Assembly (NCBI GenBank): GCA_027475525.1
Contig: JAMWFC010000046.1
Location: forward strand, 2,604,001-2,668,000
DNA length: 64,000 nucleotides
From: Macrolepiota albuminosa
Taxonomy: Eukaryota; Basidiomycota; Agaricomycetes; Agaricales; Agaricaceae
Direction of reading: 5' to 3'
Position numbers and translations under genes: made by a program. Shown here one piece after another: positions 11,329-21,288 of the stretch (positions within the stretch are counted from its first letter, which is position 1; each line of letters starts with the position of its first letter). Below the pieces are notes generated by a model, which saw only the letters and a program-made list of their open reading frames with translations, was not told where the DNA came from and searched no databases.

Positions 11329-11769
11329 AATCTCTTCCAATGATTTAAATATTTTCTTTGTACTTGCAAAGAACATCTAGGCCTGGATCGCCCAGCCGAT
11401 GGGGGCAAAAAAAAACCGCTTGTTGGGTGAAGAGTGGATGACCTAGAACCAGCATCTCATTCAACGTTTTTAATAACATGTTATGGCTCTCATCTGGATG
11501 TCATTTATTTAGTGGCGTAGAGAGTGGCCCTGGGCAGGTGAAGAGCCTGTCATTATATCAAGACATCTACATTCCATTTGCGACGTCACCGTTTTCAAGA
11601 TGCTCTGAATCCACAGATATCAATCACATCGCAAATTCCCATGAAAAGTGACACCTGTTGCTATCCTAATACCGTCATAACTCGTACAGGCTCCTCGTTG
11701 TCGCCACTTCCGCCGGTGATCTGTCTCAGGTCCAACTCCATAATAGGTCGCTGAGTTGGGCAAACACGA

Positions 11770-11923
11770 TGGTGTTCAAAAATAGTTGTCATGGGTTACA
11801 ACTGCTGAGTCATTTGTCACAATTTCAAAGGATATAGTGAGTGGCCTGGTGTTCAAAAATAGTTGTCATGGGTTACAACTGCTGAGTCATTTGTCACAAT
11901 TTCAAAGGATATAGTGAGTGGCC
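11770..11923. repeat. 77-base tandem duplication (probable artefact)
   Basis: Copies at 11770-11846 and 11847-11923 within repeat D. The opposite arm is duplicated at a slightly different offset (15043). Confidence 0.9.
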
Positions 11924-12959
11924 AGGCCCCTTCAATCCAGCGAATGTGTCAGGTTCCGCTGACGATGGGGGCTCCCAACTGCGAGCGGGTCCTTACTAGG
12001 CGGACTCGACGTCTGCAGGTAACTCCGGGAGCTGGGGATGTGCTTCCGGAGATAGCTGGCAGGGCTCCGGAGGCGCTCCGGGGTGTGCGCAGAGAGTCGA
12101 AGGTGAGGCTGGTAGGGATGGAGTCCTGGGCTGAGTCTGGGACATGGCAAAGCGGAGGCAAAGCCAGGAGGCAGAGGAGATACTGAGGGAGGAGGGTCGA
12201 GGGCGACCTGAGACCGGGGAACAGAAAAGAAGGAGGTAAGACTTAAGACCGGGAGACTGAGTTGGAAGAAAATGAGTAGATTCAATAAGTAGATAGATGA
12301 CAAGCATAGAGACGGGAGTTATAGCAATATCAAAACTACCATAACGTACTATGAGCTGCGGGTTAAGTACCAGGTGCTGGGTGAGCTCTGGGCCCCCCCT
12401 CCATGTGGTGCATCCTGTGCGGTGTATTGTCTGGGTGTCAGTCCTCTGCGGTCATGTGGTTCCGGAGGTGTAGATGGGTTGCGGTGTATTGCCCAGGTTC
12501 GGGAGTGGCGCCAGGAGGGCGGCGTCAAGTGGGGGGGCGGCCCCCGGCTTGATCGATCGAGGCTTGGGATGGCGTCCGGGGCACGTGGTGCGTTGGCGGG
12601 GCTTCAGGCCTTATCCAGGGGCTGGGCATCGGGTTGGGCCAGGCTGGCCTTGGTTGGGGTGGCATTGGATCTAGTCGGTCTTGGCCCAATGTGTCCTGGG
12701 GACGCGCTGGGGGGTTGGGTTTCAAAGGGGGGGTTCCAGGCAGGAATTACTGGGGGGTCGGGGTGGCGTAGGTGTGGTTTATGACAGAATGATAGAAAAA
12801 GCGTGTTTTGCATATCCAGCATACACAAATAAAGTAGCCAAGAGAGTGTAATGATGGATGGTGGGGGTAATAGCGAGTTTCTGCACATCACATATAAAAT
12901 AAGAGGCGCGACTGGGCTCCTGGAAGTCAAGTATATGGGAAATGAATACCGTGAACACA

Positions 12960-13312
12960 GAGGGGAGTGACAATCAGGCCGGGAGTGACAATCAGGCCGG
13001 GAGTGACAATCAGGCCGGGAGTGACAATCAGGCCGGGAGTGACAATCAGGCCGGGAGTGACAATCAGGCCAGGAGTGACAATCAGGCCAGGAGTGATGAT
13101 CAGGCCGGGAGCAATGATCAGAGTGATGCTGAGGCTGGGAGTGATGATGAGGCCGGGAGTGATTATGAGGCTGGGAGTGATGATGAGGCCAGGAGCAATG
13201 ATAAGGCTGGGAATGACGATGAGGCTGGGAACAAGGATGAGGCTGGGAACAAGGACAAGGCCGAAAACAAGGATGAGGACCAGGAACAAGGACGCGGACC
13301 AGAAACAAGGAT
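12960..13312 (+). repeat. 18-base minisatellite, left arm
   Basis: About 19 units of an 18-base repeat. The first seven or so are nearly identical (gggagtgacaatcaggcc) and later ones drift (gatgatgaggctgg..., aacaaggatgaggctgg). Units keep frame, so plus-strand reading gives a repeated Gly-Ser-Asp-Asn-Gln-Ala peptide; there is no evidence that it is translated. Confidence 0.9.
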
Positions 13313-13315
13313 GAA

Positions 13316-13403
13316 TGGAACAAATAGTGATTCGTAGGGTAAAAGTTAGTCTCAAACATACATCCTCAGTATTTAAATAGGTTCCAGAATAAGGTTGTGT
13401 CTG
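13316..13403 (-). mobile_element. A-type LTR fragment, left of the palindrome centre
   Basis: Matches the inner part of the A LTR in reverse orientation (the regions reading attttgaat-free 'gtagggtaaaagttag' and 'tttaaataggttccag'). It meets an opposite fragment across 13390-13403. Confidence 0.75.
13390..13403. other. Centre of the large inverted repeat
   Basis: Fourteen bases separate ggttccagaa (ending 13389) from its complement ttctggaacc (from 13404). Arms of about 3.2 kb with so short a spacer could fold into a cruciform or be a fold-back assembly product. Confidence 0.85.
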
Positions 13404-13480
13404 TTCTGGAACCTATTTAAATACTGAGGATGTATGTTTGAGACTAACTTTTATCCTACGAATCACTATTTGTTCCATTC
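13404..13480 (+). mobile_element. A-type LTR fragment, right of the palindrome centre
   Basis: Plus-orientation part of the A LTR ending at ...tttgttccattc, where minisatellite sequence replaces the usual LTR end. Confidence 0.7.
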
Positions 13481-13920
13481 GTCCTTGTTTCTGGTCCTTG
13501 TCCTCGTTCCTGGCTTCGTCCTTGTTTCTGGTCCTTGTCCTTGTTTCTGGTCCTCGTCCTTGTTCCTGGTCCACGTCCTTGTTCCTGGTCCACGTCCTTG
13601 TTCCTGGTCCACGTCCTTGTTCCTGGTCCATGTCCTTGTTCCTGGTCCACGTCCTTGTTCCTGGTCCTTGTCCTTGTTCCTGGTCCTCATCCTTGTTCCC
13701 AGCCTCATCCTTGTTCCCGGCCTCATCGTCGTTCCCGGCCTCATCATCGCTCCTGGCCTCATCATCACTCCTGGCCTCATCATCACTCTGATCATCGCTC
13801 TCAGCCTGACCATCACTGATCATCACTCCTGGCCTGACCATCACTCCTGGCCTGATTGTCACTCCTGGCCTGATTGTCACTCCCGGCCTGATCATCACTC
13901 CCAGCGTGATTGTCACTCCC
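13481..13920 (-). repeat. 18-base minisatellite, right arm
   Basis: About 24 units. Most near 13555-13665 read ccttgttcctggtccacgt-like and grade into units complementary to the left-arm type (cactcctggcctgatt). Unit makeup and copy number differ from the left arm, the main divergence between the arms. Confidence 0.88.
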
Positions 13921-13975
13921 CTCCATGTTCACGGTATTCATTTCCTGCATACTTGACTTCCAGGAGCCCAGTCGC

Positions 13976-14129
13976 GCCTCTTATTTTATACGTGACGTGC
14001 AGAAACTCGCTATTACCCCCACCATCCATCATTACACTCTCTTGGCTACTTTGCCTCTTATTTTATACGTGACGTGCAGAAACTCGCTATTACCCCCACC
14101 ATCCATCATTACACTCTCTTGGCTACTTT
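13976..14129. repeat. 77-base tandem duplication (probable artefact)
   Basis: Copies at 13976-14052 and 14053-14129; the left arm has one copy. Confidence 0.9.
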
Positions 14130-15042
14130 ATTTGTGTATGCTGGATATGCAAAACACGCTTTTTCTATCATTCTGTCACAAACCACACCTACGCCATCCC
14201 GACCCCCCAGTAATTCCTGCCTGGAACCCCCCCTTTGAAACCCAACCCCCCAGCGCGTCCCCAGGACACATTGGGCCAAGACCGACTAGATCCAATGCCA
14301 CCCCAACCAAGGCCAGCCTGGCCCAACCCGATGCCCAGCCCCTGGATAAGGCCTGAAGCCCCGCCAACGCACCACGTGCCCCGGACGCCATCCCAAGCCT
14401 CGATCGATCAAGCCGGGGGCCGCCCCCCCACTTAACGCCGCCCTCCTGGCGCCACTCCCGAACCTGGGCAATACACCGCAACCCATCTACACTTCCGGAA
14501 CCACATGACCGCAGAGGACTGACACCCAGACAATACACCGCACAGGATGCACCACATGGAGGGGGGGCCCAGAGCTCACCCAGCACCTGGTACTTAATCC
14601 GCAGCTCATAGTACGTTACGGTAGTTTTGATATTGCTATAACTCCCATCTCTATGCTTGTCATCTATCTACTTATTGAATCTACTCATTTTCTTCCAACT
14701 CAGTCTCCTGGTCTTAAGTCTTACCTCTTTCTTTTCTGTTCCCCGGTCTCAGGTCGCCCTCGACCCTCCTCCCTCAGTATCTCCTCTGCCTCCTGGCTTT
14801 GCCTCCGCTTTGCCATGTCCCAGACTCAGCCCAGGACTCCATCCCTACCAGCCTCACCTTCGACTCTCTGCGCACACCCCGGAGCGCCTCCGGAGCCCTG
14901 CCAGCTATCTCCGGAAGCACATCCCCAGCTCCCGGAGTTACCTGCAGACGTCGAGTCCGCCTAGTAAGGACCCGCTCGCAGTTGGGAGCCCCCATCGTCA
15001 GCGGAACCTGACACATTCGCTGGATTGAAGGGGCCTGGCCAC

Positions 15043-15196
15043 TCACTATATCCTTTGAAATTGTGACAAATGACTCAGCAGTTGTAACCCATGACAACTA
15101 TTTTTGAACACCATCGTGTTCACTATATCCTTTGAAATTGTGACAAATGACTCAGCAGTTGTAACCCATGACAACTATTTTTGAACACCATCGTGT
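15043..15196. repeat. 77-base tandem duplication (probable artefact)
   Basis: Copies at 15043-15119 and 15120-15196. Confidence 0.9.
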
Positions 15197-15773
15197 TTGC
15201 CCAACTCAGCGACCTATTATGGAGTTGGACCTGAGACAGATCACCGGCGGAAGTGGCGACAACGAGGAGCCTGTACGAGTTATGACGGTATTAGGATAGC
15301 AACAGGTGTCACTTTTCATGGGAATTTGCGATGTGATTGATATCTGTGGATTCAGGGCATCTTGAAAACGGTGACGTCGCAAATGGAATGTAGATGTCTT
15401 GATATAATGACAGGCTCTTCACCTGCCCAGGGCCACTCTCTACGCCACTAAATAAATGACATCCAGATGAGAGCCATAACATGTTATTAAAAACGTTGAA
15501 TGAGATGCTGGTTCTAGGTCATCCACTTTTCACCCAACAAGCAGTTTTTTTTTGCCCCCGTTGGCTGGGCGATCCAGACCTAGATGTTCTTTGCAAGTAC
15601 AAAGAAAATATTTAAATCATTGGAAGAGATTGTGCGCCAAGCAATGAAGGATGGGGGGAACAGAAAAGACGAGATTCATTAGTAGAAAGCTATGTATCCA
15701 CCACATCTAGGATCAAGCCGACCGGAATCACGTTTTGAACAAAAAAAAAAAAAAAAAAAATTCAAAAAAAAAG

Positions 15774-15993
15774 TGTAAGAGAGCAAGAAGGGCTCTTCTT
15801 CACTCAAGGTAGCCAACAACAGAATGGAACAAATAGTGATTTGTAGGGTAAAAGTTAGTCGAACATACATCCTCAGTGTTTAAATAGGTTCCAGAATAAG
15901 GTTGTATCTGTTTTCTCGATCACCGATCTCGTTCGCATACGCCTCCTACTTGTGTGTGCGATCTTGTTTGCATTTGTAAGCAGCATGCTTACA
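15774..15993 (-). mobile_element. Element A 3' LTR
   Basis: 220 bases, TGTAAG...CTTACA on the minus strand, directly after the chromodomain frame and the polypurine-like run. Taken as the 3' LTR of the element A copy that reads back to 51088. Confidence 0.85.
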
Positions 15994-16613
15994 CTCACCC
16001 CCACTCCAGAAAATTTATCACTCCTGATCGTCCTTCTTCTTTTCCCACACGTCCAAGGCCACAGTGTCCTCCATTTCCCTCCCACTTTTCCACTCATCGT
16101 GATCCAGTCCATACCCTCGCCATCTCATGAGGTATTGCATACCACAACCTCACCTGCGCTCATCTAATATGCAATCAACAAAATGTTCTTCTTGTCCATC
16201 TTCTATCACAATCGGCCCTGGCATTTCCAAACACCACGATGGGAAAAGTTCGTCATTGTTAGAGACATAAGGCGACAATAAACTGGCGTGGAATTTGTTG
16301 ACAATGGACATAGTCGAAGGCAAGTCCAATATGTATTCCGACAATTCAGGATAAGCCATCAGGACCTCAAAAGGACCATCCTGTTGAGGCATGAACTTTG
16401 CGACCCAACGTATTCCGACAATTCAGGATAAGCCATCAGGACCTCAAAAGGACCATCCTGTTGAGGCATGAACTTTGCGACCCAACCATCTTTTTTTTGC
16501 ATGTACTCGCACCGTCAATTAACAGTTGAAAGCATCACTTTGTTGCCAACTTTATAAACAATTTCTTCCGCTTGGTGAGTATTTGCGTTGTGTGCCTGAT
16601 TGATCTTTGCCGT
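15994..16613 (-). pseudogene. Element A: pol C-terminus with chromodomain
   Basis: Same frame and same in-frame TGA as the left-arm copy at 10136-10813. It ends abruptly at 16613 where B1 begins; the integrase part continues at 29330 after the repeated CCGT. Confidence 0.85.
16333..16486. repeat. 77-base tandem duplication (probable artefact)
   Basis: Copies at 16333-16409 and 16410-16486 in the element A pol tail; the left arm has a single copy. Confidence 0.9.
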
Positions 16614-16664
16614 TGATGACGCCCAAAGTTTGGTCAGTAACAAATGTAACTAGAGTGTTACCGT

Positions 16665-17815
16665 TGATGACGCCCAAATTGCGCTAAGGTGCACTATCCC
16701 TAGTACAGCTACTTAGTCAATATAGCTTTGGGCACGCTAAGTATGGGAGAGAGTCCCGGACAGGTCCCAGAGAACGCACAGTAGGCAAGAGGTTGGTGGT
16801 AAGGAAAAGAGGAGATTGGCGCTTATTTAAGGCCCAAAAATGTGGCAAGAGTATGCTAAAAATCACCAATGAAAGGTGCTAAGAGGCGCGGGAAAGAGTC
16901 GCCAAGGAAAGGCGCTAAGGAGCACGGGAGAGAGTCGCCAAGGAAAGGCGCTAAGGAGCGTGAGAGAGAGTCGCCAAGCCAAGGAAAGGCGCTAAGGAGC
17001 ACGGGAGAGAGTCGCCAAGGAAAGGCGCTAAGGAGCGTGAGAGAGAGTCGCCAAGGAAAGGCGCTAAGAAGCGCGAGAGAGAGTTGCCAAGGAAAGGCGC
17101 TAAGAGACACTGTAAAGGGGTCACTAAGAGGCGCTAAGTGTTAGCACCTAAAAGAGATGATAAAATGACAAGATTGCTTAGCAGATCTAAGCGCAAATGC
17201 CTTGCCGTAGTTGCAAGGCACTAAGAGATTGCAGACAGAAAGGGTGAGAGAGAACTAAAGCAGAGTCCCCTTGCCGACACGGTCAACAAAAGGTAGTCTG
17301 TTGCGTAGGGTGACCAAAATGTTGGGATACAATCCCTACTGCCAAATTGATTGTGTACTACTAACAAAAAGTAAGTATTTATATGTAAGTAAATGCCCTG
17401 AATTAAACTATATGGTGAAAAAGGTCCACAATCATGCTGTCGGTCTGAGTCGGCAAGAAGCTAAGCGACGTCAGGTGCTAAGGTGAAACTCCAAGCTGTC
17501 TGTCATAAAATACTTCATCATTCCTGCTGCCACCGGCTAAGAGCATCATGGGTGCCAAGTGTCTGTGTCCGTGTACGGCCCTGAAGGGTGAGTGGCAAGG
17601 TGCGGCAAGGTGTCAAGAGGAGTGCTAAGAATAGATGGTGCCATAAAGAGTGGTCCTGGAGTAATTAGAGGCTCCAGCTGCGAGTTATTAACATAAAAAT
17701 ATGCAAAAATTAGCCCCTGGAGCGCTAAGACGTGCCGCTCCTGGTGGTCCCAGTGTGCCAATGTGAGGTGCTTGTGTTGGTGCTATCCGTGGTCATCTAT
17801 AATGGGAGCTCATCA
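16665..17815. mobile_element. Solo LTR C nested in the B1 LTR
   Basis: 1151 bases starting tgatgacgcccaaattgcgc and ending gggagctcatca, with CCGT on the left and CCAT on the right as a target duplication with one change. Removing it restores the B1 LTR as seen at 28363. Its start matches the B LTR start, and both share the ggcgctaag-type word bias, so C is a related family. No coding capacity was recognised. Confidence 0.85.
16869..17105. repeat. 36-base tandem repeat inside solo LTR C
   Basis: About six to seven units of the form aaggaaaggcgctaaggagc + acgggagagagtcgcc, one with six extra bases, grading out at both ends. The period of 36 keeps reading frame, but no gene is supported. Confidence 0.85.
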
Positions 17816-18335
17816 CCATACCAAGAGTTTGCGTTGGGCGCGCTATAAGTGATGTGAGGAGTCCCGGGCAGGTCCCAGAGAACGCGCCTGTAAAAATGGG
17901 TAAAAGTCGGTAAGGGAGTCGGCAAGTGTAAAGCGCTAAGGTAAAGCGCTTATGAAAGAGCGGTAAGCAAACACGGCAATGTGAGCGGCAAGAGCACGGT
18001 ATGCTTAGCGAAGTCTAAGCGTCGATAATGCCTGCCGTAGTTGCAAGGCGCGAGTATGTCAAGTGTTGGTGAGCGTCTGCAACTGCCGATGAGTTTGACG
18101 TTGCCGACCGTAGCGTAAATGAGCTCTTGAGCGAAAGGGAGACTGAGGAAAGAGGAGTAGTAAACTCTGGTCTATTATTCTCTGATCTATGTACAAGTCG
18201 GTAAGTACTTTTATACTACAATGAGTTCGCCGTCGCCAGTGGCTAATGACGCCAGAGTGCGGTAAACTAGAAAATTTCAAAGGGGTAGCTCCAACGGTTT
18301 CAGATCCCTACCGTCCATTCAAGAGCCTTAGCGAT

Positions 18336-18489
18336 GCCAGGCGACAGATCGCGAAGCTAAACCATCACTCCATCACCCTTCTGTCCGTCAGAGTGCCTAA
18401 GCGATGTCAGGCGCCAGGCGACAGATCGCGAAGCTAAACCATCACTCCATCACCCTTCTGTCCGTCAGAGTGCCTAAGCGATGTCAGGC
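18336..18489. repeat. 77-base tandem duplication (probable artefact)
   Basis: Copies at 18336-18412 and 18413-18489 within the B1 LTR; the other B1 LTR has one copy. Confidence 0.92.
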
Positions 18490-18805
18490 GCCAAATCGAG
18501 ACGCTAAGCGGTGTCAGACGCCAAGGTCAAATGCCAAGCTGTCCGTCAGTTCTTGATAGATCATCAGGCTTCTCGCTAAGCGCTGTCGTTAGTGACTGAT
18601 GCCATCTGTCAGTTGTCATTCTGTCTGCCGATCGGCGCTATCACTGATTAGATCTGCTTCTTGCCGTGTCCGGCCATCGGGAATGGCTTAAAATAGGTAG
18701 AACGCGTGCGCTAAGTTCGGAACGAGTGCGGCAAGATTTCCGGAGCCGGTGCCGAGCCTGCCGTCGCCTGCCGTTGATGCACTGATCCTGTATGGGGTCC
18801 TATCA

Positions 18806-18817
18806 TCTCCCCCCAAC
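18806..18817 (-). promoter_or_regulatory. B1 polypurine tract
   Basis: On the minus strand gttggggggaga abuts the 3' LTR start tgatagg. B2 has the equivalent tract at 44003-44013. Confidence 0.8.
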
Positions 18818-18974
18818 TGAAAAATTGACTGTCCTCAGTCACCAAATAAGGCTACCGTTACCGCTTTTGTGACAAGTGGTCCGTGCGTTCTTGAGATTTT
18901 GTTTATAGTCCTGGCGCCTAAGTTTGGACTTTGTTTCTTCTCCCCATCTTTTCCTGGCGCTCAACAATAAAAAT

Positions 18975-21288
18975 ATGTCCTTCCGTATTCCAACTCCGCC
19001 CCCCGTTCCTTCTCAGGCTGCCCAGGAAGCCGCCTACGCATACATCGCCAAGGCCAACCGCTTTATCCGTCATATCGAAGGCGTTGGCGCCGAGGCGTCC
19101 CAAAACCTTGTGGTTGGTGTAATGAAGCTGCTGGAGAAGTGGTATGAGGTGAGGGTCCTTGGCGTTGGCTGGGATCGGGAGATCGAGGTGCGGGAGTGGT
19201 GTCGTGCCCGTTACGTCGATAATCATGGCGCTGAGTGGTTAGCACCCTTTTTCCGCTTCGTAAGTTGTCTTGGCGCCTAGCGTGTTGCTTAGCTGATTGC
19301 TCTCTAGGCGCCTCCCCCAGTCCCCACCATCAAAGATGAGCTGGAGGACATTCTTTCTGGCGCGTTGCCAATGACCGTAAGCGCATCGGCAACCAAGTAA
19401 GTAGCTTCTGACCTCTCCTTCTCTAGCTATGGACTGAACTATCTCCTCGCAGTAAACAAGAGGTGCTGGAGCCCCTTGCTCGCTTACAAATTGAGCAAGA
19501 ACAGGAGGAGGCTGCCGCTGCCGCTGCCGCGCACACTTTGGCGGTAGTGAGGGCAGAGCTCGCCAAGGAGCAGAAGAAGGAGTCTGTTGCCGAGGGTTCT
19601 AGCAAGGGGTCTCGCGCCGGCAGTGTTCAGAGCCCCACACTGCCGGCAGGCACACAGGGTTCGCCTTCAAAGCCTGGCAAGGCTTTGAAGAAAAAGGTGA
19701 GTCTGCCGTCGTTGGCGTTTCTTCTTACCGATGTTAACTTTTGCTAGTCTCGCAAGGGGAAGGGTCCTCAATACGAGGTATGCCGTCGTGACACTTTGCC
19801 GACCTTCTACTGACTTTCTCCCAGCTCCCTAGCCAGACAGCTTTCGACAACAAAGAGTTGAAGGGTTTGCTCTTGCTGTGCCGGGAAGACGTTGTCATGG
19901 ACGAGGGCATTGAGGGAGGAGTGGAGATTCCCAAGATGAAGAACAAGCACACGGTTTCCCTGGCAACGTGCCAGGAGTTCAAAGATTCGCGTGGAGCGGT
20001 AAGTTGTCTTAGCCTTTTCGTATGATTTTTGTTCTCAAGCAAGGTAGTGTGACAAATGCTGGGCCGATAATGACCCCGAAAGTTGCTGGTTCCCCACTGG
20101 CGCCCAACCCTGTTACCGCTGCGGCACTCTTAAGCGTGCTTGTACGATCGACGGCGCCAAGAGTTGTGAGCGTGGCGGCGTGCCTGATGTCTTTGTCGAG
20201 AAGACTTTTTCCTGGGCGGTTTTGGTCAAGCGGGCGAGGGAGTTTGTTGAGGGGGAACGCAGGGAGGTTGCCGCTGGGAGGGCGGCGAAGATCAGCAAGT
20301 CCTCCTTGGCGCTGCCGACACGCCAAGGAGATGAATCGGAATCGGTCGGCAAGCGTGGCGCTGGCGAGCGCCAGGAAAAACGCAAGGCCCCCTCCCCCGC
20401 CAAGGAGATGAATCGGAATCGGTCGGCAAGCGTGGCGCTGGCGAGCGCCAGGAAAAACGCAAGGCCCCCTCCCCAAGCAAGGGCAAGGGTAAGGCCAAAC
20501 GTGTACGCATCGAGTCGCCCCCCTCCTCTCCAACTGCTGAGGACACGGAGATGAGGGAGCTTGGAGAGGCCCTTGCCGCCAGTCGCCTCCCTCCTGTTAG
20601 CGGTGAGGCTGGCCCCAGCCGCCTACTGTCCCCTCTTGTCTTGCCTGAAGATGCGCCTGCCGATGTTTCGACTGCTGGCGCCCCAGGAGATGAAGGTGAC
20701 GTTGTAATGGGAGAGCCCGCTGGCGCGCAGGAGTTAGCCGGGGAGGAGGAGAAACAGGAAGGATCACCAGGTCGCGAGGAGGTAGAGGGCGGCAATGAGG
20801 ATGCCGAGGGGGAAATGGAGGAGACCTTGCGGGACGTTCCTGGCGAGTCCCAGGAGTTGCCGACGGTGGAGCCTGCCGCCCCCTGGATGAGTGAGGGTGA
20901 CTTAGCGACGCAGCTCTGGATGAGCTCAAGTGGGCCTTCGTCGTGGACCCCCCAGCCTCAGCCAAGAGTCACTGGCGACTCTTACGAGTGGCTGGGGGAG
21001 GACTTGGTCTATCTCGTGGTGGCCCTGTACCCTCCTCAAGTTATAGAGCGGCTGGGAGTACGGGCGGCAAGCATGCATGCGGTCTTGGGTCGCGAGCGCG
21101 AGCGCGTTCAGCAACAAATCATGGCCTTGCGACTCCGGTATTCAAACTTGACTCGCAGCATGGAGACTCTCGAAGAATACCAAGCCGACTGCAACAAGGC
21201 GCTAGAGTGGCAGGCCCTCAACCATGTTCAGGTTGGCAATCTCTTGCCTTTCGACGATTCCTTGCCACTTCCCGAGGATGAAGACTGA
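18975..21288 (+). CDS. Element B antisense gene: Zn2Cys6-like cysteine-cluster protein
   Basis: Runs opposite to gag-pol between the integrase end and the 3' LTR. Exons: 18975..19259, 19308..19396, 19453..19696, 19748..19777, 19825..19998, 20048..21288; about 661 residues when one copy of the 77-base duplication in the last exon is ignored, which keeps the frame open. Residues 1-95 form a conserved N-terminal block starting with a Pro-rich segment. A coiled coil follows (about 125-160, Glu/Ala-rich). At residue 275 begins a six-cysteine motif of spacing CX2CX8CX8CX2CX6C with Lys-Arg before the last Cys, close to fungal Zn(II)2Cys6 DNA-binding clusters. The acidic C-terminal half ends in another helix. 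B2 keeps the same Cys spacing. Function unknown; DNA binding is inference. Confidence 0.75.
20321..20474. repeat. 77-base tandem duplication (probable artefact)
   Basis: Copies at about 20321-20397 and 20398-20474 in the antisense gene. The frame after it differs by two, exactly as 77 predicts. Confidence 0.92.

Larger units (their letters stand above)
11111..12940. mobile_element. Unclassified repeat D, left arm
   Basis: Starts with the oligo-T tract that also follows the A LTR at 50919 and ends at the minisatellite. On the minus strand there are proline-rich frames (12604-12784 and 11932-12303 regions) resembling gag leaders of degenerate LTR elements. No reverse transcriptase, integrase or transposase motif was seen, so the type is left open. 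The same sequence in reverse fills 13921-15773. Confidence 0.5.
10136..13389 (+). repeat. Left arm of a large inverted repeat
   Basis: This stretch is the reverse complement of 13404-16613, and beyond the B1 insertion also of 29326 to about 29465. Content in order: end of element A pol, the A LTR, unclassified repeat D, an 18-base minisatellite, and a reversed A-LTR fragment. Arms agree closely except in the minisatellite and where each carries its own 77-base duplications. The left arm lacks B1 and so preserves B1's empty target site. Confidence 0.9.
13921..15773. mobile_element. Unclassified repeat D, right arm
   Basis: Mirror copy of 11111-12940, ending in an oligo-A tract beside the A LTR. 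On the plus strand a short frame from an ATG near 14814 (Met-Ser-Gln-Thr-Gln-Pro-Arg-Thr) runs about 50 residues to a stop and looks like a decayed gag start. No enzymatic domain is visible. Confidence 0.5.
13404..16613 (-). repeat. Right arm of the large inverted repeat
   Basis: Reverse complement of the left arm. Order from the centre: A-LTR fragment, 18-base minisatellite, repeat D, A LTR (15774-15993), chromodomain end of A pol. It stops at 16613 because element B1 is inserted there; homology resumes at 29326. Confidence 0.9.
16614..18805 (-). mobile_element. B1 3' LTR, interrupted by solo LTR C
   Basis: On the plus strand it begins tgatgacgcccaaagtttgg and ends ggggtcctatca; 16614-16664 continues at 17816-18805. 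A 77-base duplication at 18336-18489 lies inside. Confidence 0.9.

Noticed and set aside
12942..13337. Open frames made of repeated Gly-Ser-Asp-Asn-Gln-Ala and related peptides on both strands
   Set aside because: They arise because an 18-base unit keeps all frames open; there is no start context, splicing or conserved domain.
12960..17105. Possible CRISPR arrays
   Set aside because: The repeats are head-to-tail without unique spacers, and the genome is eukaryotic.
16854..17144. Repetitive frames on both strands (Lys-Gly-Ala-Lys type and Phe-Pro-Trp type)
   Set aside because: By-product of the 36-base tandem repeat inside a solo LTR.
18975..21288. Idea that the antisense gene is a chance capture of a host gene in one copy
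   Set aside because: B1 and B2, inserted independently and in opposite orientation, both carry it with the same introns, so it belongs to the family.
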